From Anaeroplasma sp902783745 (GTDB taxonomy: Bacteria > Bacillota_I > Bacilli_A > Acholeplasmatales > Anaeroplasmataceae), in contig CAMOKL010000001.1 in assembly GCA_946617655.1 (NCBI GenBank), forward strand, positions 62,001-126,000: a DNA stretch of 64,000 bases. The letters run 5' to 3'. The notes beneath the pieces were generated by a model, which saw only the letters and a program-made list of their open reading frames with translations, had not been told where the DNA came from and did not search any database. Positions 45,404 to 53,259 of this stretch are shown one piece after another (positions within the stretch are counted from its first letter, which is position 1; each line of letters begins with the position of its first letter). A program made the position numbers and the translations under genes.

Positions 45404-45935
45404 AATTGTTTAGTGGTGATAAAATTACCTTACCTTGTTTTAAGGTTTCTTTCATATCAATGATTCTTTGATTAGATGAACCTCTAAAATTAAGATCTAA
45501 TCTTTTTTTCTCATTAATGAAAGGACCATCAACTAAAATATCAATTAATGAAAATATTTCATTTGTATATTTAGTGTGTTTTCTTCCATCTTCTGGTTTT
45601 AGGTCTTTATCAAATAGGTATCCTGAATACATCCAAATAGTTTTTGAATCTTTATATCTATTTCTTACTTTCTTTAAAAGTAATATAAGTCTTTCTTGGT
45701 TCTCAGGTTCGAATGGTTCTCCACCTAAAATAGATAATCCTTCTATGTAGTCATCATTTAATGATTCAACTATTCTATCTTCAACCTCTTCTGTGAATTC
45801 TTTTCCATATTTAAAATCCCATGTGATTTGGTTAAAGCATAGTGGACAATGAACTCTACATCCTGATACGAATAGGCTTGTCCTAACGCCGGTCCCATTC
45901 GCAATATCATAATATTTTACGTTTCCGTAATTCAT
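45402..45935 (-). CDS. nrdG: Anaerobic ribonucleotide reductase activating protein
   Basis: 177-residue radical-SAM activase that installs the glycyl radical on NrdD. CRVHCPLCFNQITWDF holds the CxxxCxxC cluster cysteines and LSILGGEPFEPEN the downstream family motif. It begins one base after the nrdD stop codon, in the standard nrdD-nrdG order. Confidence 0.95.
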   Translation of the reverse strand: MNYGNVKYYDIANGTGVRTSLFVSGCRVHCPLCFNQITWDFKYGKEFTEEVEDRIVESLNDDYIEGLSILGGEPFEPENQERLILLLKKVRNRYKDSKTIWMYSGYLFDKDLKPEDGRKHTKYTNEIFSLIDILVDGPFINEKKRLDLNFRGSSNQRIIDMKETLKQGKVILSPLNN

Positions 45936-45936
45936 A

Positions 45937-48099
45937 TTATAAATGTAGCTTTCTTTCCTTTATTTCTTGTGTACGACCTTGATTCCAGAATTGTGATCCA
46001 ATATATCCACATGTACGTCTTGCAACATTAAGCTTTCTTTGATCACGATTTCCACAGTTAGGGCATTCCCAAACTAATTTACCTTGTTCATCAGTTATAA
46101 TCTTAATTTCACCATCAAATCCACATACCTGGCAATAATCTGATTTTGTATTTAATTCAGCATACATTATATTGTTATAGATGAATTGAATTACAGAAAT
46201 TACTGCAGGAATATTATTTTGCATATTAGGAACTTCAATATATGAAATAGCTCCACCTGTTGATAATGCTTGGAATTTAGATTCAAATTTTAATTTAGCG
46301 AAAGCATTAATATCTTCTGTAACATGGATATGATAAGAGTTTGTAATATAGTTCTTATCAGTTACACCAGGGATAATACCGAATCTTTTTTGTAAGCACT
46401 TTGAGAACTTATAAGTTGTTGATTCAAGTGGTGTTCCATATGTAGAATAGCCAATGTTTTCTGCAGCCTTCCATTCATTACACTTATCATTCATATGCTG
46501 CATAATCTTTAAACCTAATTCAGTTCCTTCAGGATCAGTAAGCTTTTTACCAATTAGCTTATATACTGTTTCCCATAAACCAGCATATCCTAAAGATATT
46601 GTTGAATATCCATTGAATAAAAGCTTATCAATCTTTTCACCTGGCTTTAATCTTGAAATTGCGCCATACTGCCATAAGATAGGAGCAACATCAGATGGAG
46701 TACCAAGTAATCTTTCATGACGGCATCTTAAGGCTCTATGACATAATTCAAGTCTTTCATCAAATATATGCCAGAAATCATCTAAGTCTCTTGCGCTACA
46801 TGCAACATCAACTAGGTTAATTGTAACAACACCTTGGTTGAAACGTCCATAGAATTTATATTTACCATTTTCATCTTGCCATGCTGAAAGACAGCTTCTG
46901 CAACCCATTACAGGGAAACAGTTTCCTTCTTTTAGGCTCTTCATAACTTTTTCTGAAATATAATCTGGTACCATACGTTTTGCAGTACACTTAGCTGCAA
47001 GTTCAGTTAAATAGAAATATTTAGAATTTTGAGTTACGTTATCTTCTTCTAATACATAAACAATCTTTGGGAATGCAGGAGTAATCCATACACCTTGTTC
47101 ATTCTTAATACCACGTGTTCTTTGACGAAGAGTTTCTTCTATAATCATAGCTAAATCGTCTTTTTCACGTTGATTTTTAGCTTCATTTAAATACATGAAT
47201 TCAGTAATAAATGGAGCTTGACCATTAGTTGTCATTAAAGTAACAACCTGGTATTGAATTGTTTGTACGCCCTTAACAATTTCTTTCTTTAATCTTCTTT
47301 CAACAATCTTAGAAATAGAATCTTCATTAGCGTTAATACCAGCCATTTCCATTTCGGCTTTTACTTCAGCTGTGATCTTCTTTCTTGAAATATCTACGAA
47401 TGGAGCAAGATGTGCTAAAGATATTGATTGTCCACCATACTGGCTTGATGCAACTTGTGCAATAATTTGTGTTGCAATATTGCAAGCAGTAGAGAATGAA
47501 TGTGGCTTTTCAATTAATGTACCAGAAATAACAGTACCATTTTGAAGCATATCTTCTAGATTAACTAAATCACAGTTATGCATATGCTGTGCATAATAGT
47601 CTGCATCATGGAAATGGATTAATCCTTCGTTATGAGCTTTAACGATATCTTCAGGTAATAAGAAACGATTAGTAATATCTTTAGATACTTCTCCTGCCAT
47701 ATAGTCTCTTTGTACTGATACAACAGTTGGATTCTTATTAGAGTTTTCTTGTTTAACCTCTTCGTTTGCACCTTCAATTAAAGTTAAAATTTGCTTATCT
47801 GTAGAATTAGATTTTCTTACAAGTTCATGACGATATCTATATGTAATATAGTTCTTTGCAACCTTATAAGCTCCCTCTTCCATAATATGCTCTTCTACGA
47901 AGTCTTGAATTTCTTCAACGGATACAGCACGCATAATCTTGTTGCAGTCATTTCTTACTTTTTCAACTACAACCTTAATTTGGTTTTCGCTTAATCTTAA
48001 ATTTTCATTATCTACAGATTCATTAGCCTTCCAAATGGCATTATAAATCTTGTCTTCTTCAAATTGAACCTCTTGACCATTTCTCTTAATGACATTCAT
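45937..48099 (-). CDS. nrdD: Anaerobic (class III) ribonucleoside-triphosphate reductase
   Basis: Makes deoxyribonucleotides without oxygen. N-terminal ATP-cone (NVIKRNGQEVQFEEDKIYNAIWKA), long catalytic barrel with CGSC-like active-site region MGCRSCLS, C-terminal zinc site CQVCG...CPNCG, and glycyl radical loop RRTCGYIGS. The start chosen is ATG 48099 behind GGAGG; the frame extends 13 codons upstream without a ribosome site. 720 residues. Only this anaerobic class is visible in the window. Confidence 0.96.
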   Translation of the reverse strand: MNVIKRNGQEVQFEEDKIYNAIWKANESVDNENLRLSENQIKVVVEKVRNDCNKIMRAVSVEEIQDFVEEHIMEEGAYKVAKNYITYRYRHELVRKSNSTDKQILTLIEGANEEVKQENSNKNPTVVSVQRDYMAGEVSKDITNRFLLPEDIVKAHNEGLIHFHDADYYAQHMHNCDLVNLEDMLQNGTVISGTLIEKPHSFSTACNIATQIIAQVASSQYGGQSISLAHLAPFVDISRKKITAEVKAEMEMAGINANEDSISKIVERRLKKEIVKGVQTIQYQVVTLMTTNGQAPFITEFMYLNEAKNQREKDDLAMIIEETLRQRTRGIKNEQGVWITPAFPKIVYVLEEDNVTQNSKYFYLTELAAKCTAKRMVPDYISEKVMKSLKEGNCFPVMGCRSCLSAWQDENGKYKFYGRFNQGVVTINLVDVACSARDLDDFWHIFDERLELCHRALRCRHERLLGTPSDVAPILWQYGAISRLKPGEKIDKLLFNGYSTISLGYAGLWETVYKLIGKKLTDPEGTELGLKIMQHMNDKCNEWKAAENIGYSTYGTPLESTTYKFSKCLQKRFGIIPGVTDKNYITNSYHIHVTEDINAFAKLKFESKFQALSTGGAISYIEVPNMQNNIPAVISVIQFIYNNIMYAELNTKSDYCQVCGFDGEIKIITDEQGKLVWECPNCGNRDQRKLNVARRTCGYIGSQFWNQGRTQEIKERKLHL

Positions 48100-48138
48100 C
48101 TTTTTTTCCTCCAATTTAAACATTAATATATATAACAC

Positions 48139-48431
48139 TGAAATTTACGACTGAATAATTTTAAATTGACTCATTTCGCTTACTTCTTTTTGGTAATTAC
48201 TATTATATTGATTTTGGATACTTTTTGCCATATCTTTTTAGTCAATATAAAATCTTATTATGAAAAGTTATTTTTTCATAAAATATTAAATAATTTTCTT
48301 ATTACCCTTGAAAAATAATTTATTTATGCTTCGCTAAAAATACCATTTTTTATAAAAAAAATTTATTATATTATAAGTAACAATAAATTTAACTTTATTT
48401 TATTTAGATTTGTGATAAAATTATAATAATA
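48139..48431. other. Intergenic region between nrdD and metA
   Basis: About 290 AT-rich bases. On the minus strand, TGGCAA (48225-48230) and TATAAT (48202-48207) with a 17-bp spacer form a plausible nrdDG promoter. I see no clear NrdR box and no riboswitch before metA. Confidence 0.45.
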
Positions 48432-48455
48432 TTGAAAGAAAAGGAGATGGTTTTC

Positions 48456-49397
48456 ATGCCAATTATTATACCAAAAGACATACCCGCATATCAAAAATTA
48501 AAAGATGAGAACATATTTGTCATGTCAACCAATCGTTCATCAACTCAAGATATCCGTGTATTAAATATTTTAATATTAAATTTAATGCCAACTAAGATTG
48601 AAACTGAAACACAGCTTGCAAGATTACTTGCAAATTCTTCATTACAAATTGAAGTAACATTTATTGTTCCTAAAACTCATGAAGTTAAAAATACATCAAA
48701 ATCACACTTAGATAAATTCTATACTACATTTGATAAGGTTAAAAATAAAAACTTTGATGCGTTAATCGTTACTGGTGCACCAGTTGAGCAATTAAAATTT
48801 GAGGAAGTAGATTATTGGAACGAATTAAAAGAAATATTTGAATTCTCAAAAACTCATGTTACTACTTCTATGTTTATATGCTGGGGTGCACAAGCTGCAT
48901 TATATCATTTCTTTGGAATTGATAAGTATCCATTAAAACAAAAGCTATTTGGAGTTTATAAACATAAAAAGTCAGTTGAATATGAACCATTATTAAATGG
49001 TATTGATGATGTATTCTATATTCCACAATCACGTCATACATATAATAAAGAAAGTGATTTATTAAGTAGACCAGATGAACTTATACCTTTAGTACAATAT
49101 AAAGAAAATAATGAAAGTCATACTACCATTCTTAAAACACCAGATAATAAGCAATTATTTATCTTAGGCCATATAGAATATGATAAATATACATTAAAGA
49201 AAGAATACGAAAGGGATTTAGGTAAAAGAAGTGATGTACCTTATCCTTGTAATTACTTTAATGAGGAAACTGGTGATGTAGATGTATTATGGAGATCTAC
49301 TGCAAACTTAATATACTATAATTGGTTAAATTATTATGTATATCAGGTTACACCTTATGATTTTAAAAATCCTATTATTAAATTTAAAGATGAATAA
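48456..49397 (+). CDS. metA: Homoserine O-acetyltransferase (MetA family)
   Basis: First committed step of methionine synthesis. The catalytic cysteine is Cys142 in FICWGAQAA, and HIEYD with later residues completes the triad. Residue 111 is Glu (GAPVEQL). In this family Glu111 marks acetyl-CoA-using enzymes such as that of Bacillus cereus, whereas succinyl-CoA-using enzymes have Gly, so acetylation is predicted despite the usual succinyltransferase annotation. The start is ATG 48456 behind AAGGAG; an upstream ATG at 48432 precedes the ribosome site. 313 residues. Monocistronic plus-strand gene in a minus-strand arm. Confidence 0.95.
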   Translation: MPIIIPKDIPAYQKLKDENIFVMSTNRSSTQDIRVLNILILNLMPTKIETETQLARLLANSSLQIEVTFIVPKTHEVKNTSKSHLDKFYTTFDKVKNKNFDALIVTGAPVEQLKFEEVDYWNELKEIFEFSKTHVTTSMFICWGAQAALYHFFGIDKYPLKQKLFGVYKHKKSVEYEPLLNGIDDVFYIPQSRHTYNKESDLLSRPDELIPLVQYKENNESHTTILKTPDNKQLFILGHIEYDKYTLKKEYERDLGKRSDVPYPCNYFNEETGDVDVLWRSTANLIYYNWLNYYVYQVTPYDFKNPIIKFKDE

Positions 49398-49426
49398 AAA
49401 TATCCCGGTTTCCCGGGATTTTTTTA
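49396..49426. terminator. Bidirectional terminator between metA and the thiT operon
   Basis: ATCCCGG / CCGGGAT stem with T-run to the right and A-run to the left, serving convergent genes. Confidence 0.88.
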
Positions 49427-49867
49427 ATTATTATCTAAACTTTCGCCTTTTTCTTTTCTATCTAAGAAATATTTAATAATGAATGTTGCAAAAACAAATA
49501 ATCCTATAATTCCTAAATATAAATAGAATTGATTATCTTTATAACTAAAATCTTTATTAGCTTCAATTGCTTTAGTTAAAGTTTTGAAAAATACACCTAA
49601 TGGATAGAATCCAAGTAATGCAGATTCTACAATCATTAATATATTAAAATATAATACCTTTGCATTATCGCCTTTTACAAATTTATAAATTGAATAGAAT
49701 AGTAAAGCTAATGCTCCAATTAATACAATTGTATATTTTTCATCAAATCCTACTTCTGTTCCCCATTCTTCTTTATCAAAGTTAAATGTAGTTAAAAATA
49801 GAACTAAAGAAAAAACTGCGATAACAACTGATGTAATTAAAAGGAATAAATTATAAAGTTTTTTCAT
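49424..49867 (-). CDS. Four-helix membrane protein, unknown
   Basis: 147 residues with four membrane segments (around 3-24, 45-63, 70-92, 118-138) and a charged C-terminus. No family recognised. The start is ATG 49867 (MKKLYNLF), with GGAG upstream, overlapping the end of thiT by 17 bases; the frame is open further upstream only because it overlaps thiT. Co-transcription with thiT under the TPP riboswitch suggests a thiamine-linked or bystander role. Confidence 0.78.
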   Translation of the reverse strand: MKKLYNLFLLITSVVIAVFSLVLFLTTFNFDKEEWGTEVGFDEKYTIVLIGALALLFYSIYKFVKGDNAKVLYFNILMIVESALLGFYPLGVFFKTLTKAIEANKDFSYKDNQFYLYLGIIGLFVFATFIIKYFLDRKEKGESLDNN

Positions 49868-50573
49868 TGTTATATACTTCTCCATCTTCATCTTTTTTAT
49901 AACTATATATATCACTATCGACTTCTTTTGAAACCTCACCATCACCTTTTATACCTGTTAATAAAAGTTGAGGATAGAAAGCACCTATTAATACCATAAC
50001 CGCAGTAGATAAGATAGTACTTGGAATACATGCAGCTCCATTATATACAAATGAATATAACCAAGTTTCATCTGTTACACCAAACATAGGCTTTGCATTT
50101 TGATTTAACCAGAATAATCCTCCTGCAAGTACATGACAAGCATACTTTAATAAACCAGCAATTACAGTACCAACAACAATCCATAAAATTTTTTCTTTAA
50201 TTGTCTTGCCTTTTTTATATTTACCAGAAAATGCACCAGCAATACCTACTACTGTATAACCTAAAACATAATCTAATAAAATTTGTAGAAATGGTGCGAA
50301 GAATTTCATTGCTCCATCGTATGTAGCACCTGGAATTACAAATATACCACCAAGCATTTGTAATATAGATACAATAAAGCCACTAATTAAACCTGCAACT
50401 AAACCTCTTCTATATGCAATAATAAAGACAGGTACCATTGCAATACCGATTGAACCACCATTTACGAACATTCCTCTTGAATATCCTGACTGGATGAAAT
50501 CCAATGCAAGCGCCAATGCAGAAAATATTGCTATTTCTGCTAAAACTTTGACAGTTATTTTGTTTGTTTTCAT
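49851..50573 (-). CDS. thiT: Thiamine ECF transporter substrate-binding protein ThiT
   Basis: S-component that captures thiamine for an energy-coupling-factor transporter. Six membrane segments; the conserved loop YSRGMFVNGGSIGIAMVPVFIIAYRRG and the GGLFWLNQNAKP... region with thiamine-contacting aromatic residues match ThiT. 240 residues; the last ~30 are a soluble acidic tail not usual in ThiT. Its energising genes (ecfA, ecfT) are not in the window. Regulated by the TPP riboswitch immediately upstream. Confidence 0.93.
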   Translation of the reverse strand: MKTNKITVKVLAEIAIFSALALALDFIQSGYSRGMFVNGGSIGIAMVPVFIIAYRRGLVAGLISGFIVSILQMLGGIFVIPGATYDGAMKFFAPFLQILLDYVLGYTVVGIAGAFSGKYKKGKTIKEKILWIVVGTVIAGLLKYACHVLAGGLFWLNQNAKPMFGVTDETWLYSFVYNGAACIPSTILSTAVMVLIGAFYPQLLLTGIKGDGEVSKEVDSDIYSYKKDEDGEVYNNEKTL

Positions 50574-50592
50574 TTTTCCCTCCTAAAAAACA

Positions 50593-50613
50593 AAAAATGT
50601 CCGCTAGGACATG
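50593..50613 (-). terminator. Riboswitch terminator upstream of thiT
   Basis: ATGTCC TAGC GGACAT stem then T6 on the minus strand, between the TPP aptamer and the thiT ribosome site. Confidence 0.88.
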
Positions 50614-50633
50614 ACTAAAACAATAAGATATCT

Positions 50634-50728
50634 CACATTATCCCTATCGCTAGCATTACCTAGATCAGGTCAAGGGTCGATTATCTATTTAATCCTCTCA
50701 GCTAGAAAACTAGCTCCCCTTAATATGA
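50634..50728 (-). promoter_or_regulatory. TPP riboswitch (THI element)
   Basis: On the minus strand the conserved pieces appear in order: GGGGAGCTAG, CTGAGAGGA, GACCCTTGACCTGATCTAGG and TAATGCTAGCGATAGGGA. P1 is formed by CATATTA and TAATGTG. A terminator follows, so thiamine pyrophosphate should cause premature termination and reduce thiamine uptake. Confidence 0.97.
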
Positions 50729-50735
50729 CAATAAT

Positions 50736-50763
50736 ATTATATACTTATTTATATATTTTTCAA
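50736..50763 (-). promoter_or_regulatory. Promoter of the TPP riboswitch-thiT transcript
   Basis: Minus-strand TTGAAA (50758-50763) and TATAAT (50736-50741) with a 16-bp spacer. Confidence 0.75.
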
Positions 50764-50764
50764 T

Positions 50765-50788
50765 AGAAAAGGCGGATAAAATCCGCCA
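50765..50788 (-). terminator. Terminator of the HIT protein gene
   Basis: GGCGGAT / ATCCGCC stem with TTTT on the minus strand. Confidence 0.8.
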
Positions 50789-50793
50789 TATTT

Positions 50794-51225
50794 TTATGCA
50801 TTATAATTCTTTTTAATATTTTCGATAACTTCATTAATTTCAGCTTCTGATGCATAATGATCAGCGCCTCTATTCATAACGAACATTCCGCCCCAGTCTT
50901 CTTTACCTTCGTACTTAGGAACGATATGAATGTGTAAGTGACCTAATGTATCACCAAATGCACCATAGTTGATACGAGCTGGATGATAAGCCTTATCAAT
51001 AGCCTTTGCAACATCACTAACATCCTTCATAAATGCATTTCTATCAGCATCTGATAAATCTTTAATTTCAGCTACATGATCACCCTTCCAAGCAACAATA
51101 GCTCTTCCCTTATATGTTTGATCCTTAAATACAATTACTTCTGACTTTTCAGTTTCGAATGCTAAAACGCCAAACTTAGCAAGGTATTCACCTTGATGGC
51201 AATATGGACAACCGTCTTTTTTCAT
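50794..51225 (-). CDS. HIT family protein (HinT-like)
   Basis: 143-residue histidine-triad protein; these hydrolyse AMP-linked compounds such as phosphoramidates. The triad motif is HLHIHIVPK, and CPYCHQGEYL at the N-terminus is a partial zinc-binding motif. Monocistronic with good ribosome site (GAGG) and its own terminator. Confidence 0.93.
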   Translation of the reverse strand: MKKDGCPYCHQGEYLAKFGVLAFETEKSEVIVFKDQTYKGRAIVAWKGDHVAEIKDLSDADRNAFMKDVSDVAKAIDKAYHPARINYGAFGDTLGHLHIHIVPKYEGKEDWGGMFVMNRGADHYASEAEINEVIENIKKNYNA

Positions 51226-51303
51226 TTTAAATTTCCTCTTTTTTTATTATAATTTTAGCTTTTAAAGTACTATAACTTTTTATATTAAGAGATATTCTCC
51301 TAA

Positions 51304-53136
51304 TTACTTTTGTTCATCTGATTCTAGAATAGCTAAGAAGGCTTCTTGTGGTACTGATACAGAACCGATTTCTTTCATCTTCTTCTTTCCTTCCTTTTGC
51401 TTTTCTAATAATTTCTTTTTTCTTGAAATATCTCCACCATAACATTTTGCTAAAACATCTTTTCTTAATGCTTTAATATCACTTCTTGCAATAACCTTAT
51501 GATTAATTACTGCTTGAACTGGTACTTCAAATTGTTGACGTGGAATTAAATCCTTAAGCTTTTCAACAAGCACTTTTCCTCTTTCGTATGCAAAATCTTT
51601 ATGTACAATTACAGATAATGCATCAATTACATCACCATTTAACATTACATCCATTTTAACAAGCTTAGATGCACCATAATCACCAAGCTCATAATCTAGT
51701 GATGCATATCCTTTTGTATAGCTTTTTAATTTATCAAAGAAATCATAAACAATTTCAAGTAAAGGGATATTATAATGTAGAACAGCTCTTGTTTCTTCTA
51801 CATATCTCATGTCGATTAATGAACCACGTTTCTTTTGACATAAATCCATAACTGAACCAATATAATCAGATGGAGTCATTATTGTTGCTTTAACATATGG
51901 TTCTTCAATTCTATCTATTCTTTGAACTTCAGGTAATTCACTTGGGTTATCGATTTGTACCATTGAACCATCAGTTAAGTAAACATGATAATTTACTGAT
52001 GGTGCTGTTGCAATTAAATCAATACCAAATTCTCTTGAGATTCTTTCTTTTACAATATCCATATGTAAAAGACCTAAGAATCCTGTTCTAAAACCAAATC
52101 CTAATGCTTGAGATGTTTCTGGTTCATATACTAATGCAGCATCTGATAACTTCATTTTATCTAACGCATCATGTAGGTCTTGATATTGCTTTGAATCAAT
52201 AGGATAAAGTCCACAATAAACCATAGGATTTAATTTTCTATATCCGTGTAATGGCTTTTCTGCAGGATTTGATACTAATGTAACAGTATCACCTACTGCA
52301 ACTGTATTAATATCTTTAATAGCTGCAGTAAAATATCCAACATCACCAGCCATTAAATAATCTCTTTTTACTTCCTTTGGAGTTCTTACACCAAGTTCAA
52401 CAACTTCATATGTTGCACCTGATGCCATTAATTTAATTTTATCTCCAACTTTTATTATACCTTCTTTTACACAAATTAGTACAACAACCCCTCTATATGA
52501 GTCAAATGCTGAATCAAATATTAATGCTTTTAATGGCGCATCAATTTTACCTGATGGTGGTGCAATATAAGATACTACTTGCTCTAATATATCTTTTACA
52601 CCTAAACCTGTTTTTGCAGAAGCTAAAACAGCTTCATATGCAGGAATTCCAATTACATCTTGTATTTCTTTTCTTGTACCTTCAGGATCTGCTGATGGTA
52701 AATCTACTTTGTTTATTAAAGGAAGTATTTCTAAATCATTATCTAATGCTAAATAAACATTTGCAAGTGTTTGTGCTTCAACTCCTTGAGTTGCATCAAC
52801 AACTAAAATTGCTCCTTCACAAGCTGCTAAAGATCTTGAAACTTCGTATGTAAAGTCTACATGGCCTGGTGTATCAATTAAATGAAATTCATATTCTATT
52901 CCATTATTTGCTTTATATTTTAAAGAAACAGCGTTAAGTTTTATTGTAATACCTCTTTCACGCTCTAAATCCATTGAATCTAACATTTGATCCTTCATTT
53001 CATGAGAATCAATAGATTCACATAACTCTAATATTCTATCTGATAATGTTGTTTTACCATGATCAATATGTGCTATGATACAGAAGTTTCTTATTTTAGA
53101 TTGTCTATTCTTTAATTTATCTAAATCAAATTCCAT
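51304..53136 (-). CDS. lepA: Elongation factor 4 (LepA)
   Basis: Ribosome-associated GTPase. The G domain shows AHIDHGKTTLSDR, DTPGHVDF and NKVD; EF-G-like domains II, III and V follow; the unique C-terminal domain is present, with CYGGDISRKKKLLEKQKEGKKKMK. 610 residues, near the normal 600. Ribosome site GAGGTG. Confidence 0.97.
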   Translation of the reverse strand: MEFDLDKLKNRQSKIRNFCIIAHIDHGKTTLSDRILELCESIDSHEMKDQMLDSMDLERERGITIKLNAVSLKYKANNGIEYEFHLIDTPGHVDFTYEVSRSLAACEGAILVVDATQGVEAQTLANVYLALDNDLEILPLINKVDLPSADPEGTRKEIQDVIGIPAYEAVLASAKTGLGVKDILEQVVSYIAPPSGKIDAPLKALIFDSAFDSYRGVVVLICVKEGIIKVGDKIKLMASGATYEVVELGVRTPKEVKRDYLMAGDVGYFTAAIKDINTVAVGDTVTLVSNPAEKPLHGYRKLNPMVYCGLYPIDSKQYQDLHDALDKMKLSDAALVYEPETSQALGFGFRTGFLGLLHMDIVKERISREFGIDLIATAPSVNYHVYLTDGSMVQIDNPSELPEVQRIDRIEEPYVKATIMTPSDYIGSVMDLCQKKRGSLIDMRYVEETRAVLHYNIPLLEIVYDFFDKLKSYTKGYASLDYELGDYGASKLVKMDVMLNGDVIDALSVIVHKDFAYERGKVLVEKLKDLIPRQQFEVPVQAVINHKVIARSDIKALRKDVLAKCYGGDISRKKKLLEKQKEGKKKMKEIGSVSVPQEAFLAILESDEQK

Positions 53137-53214
53137 AAAATAAGCACCTCACATTCCTTTAAAATTTTATCAAATTATAATATATTTTTCAACGTTTTAT
53201 CATAATATGATAAA

Positions 53215-53247
53215 TAAAAAAGACTTGTGATATAAAAATCACAAGTC
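53215..53247 (-). terminator. Terminator of the solute-binding lipoprotein gene
   Basis: GACTTGTGAT / ATCACAAGTC stem and T-run on the minus strand. Confidence 0.9.
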
Positions 53248-53259
53248 AATATTGTTTAA

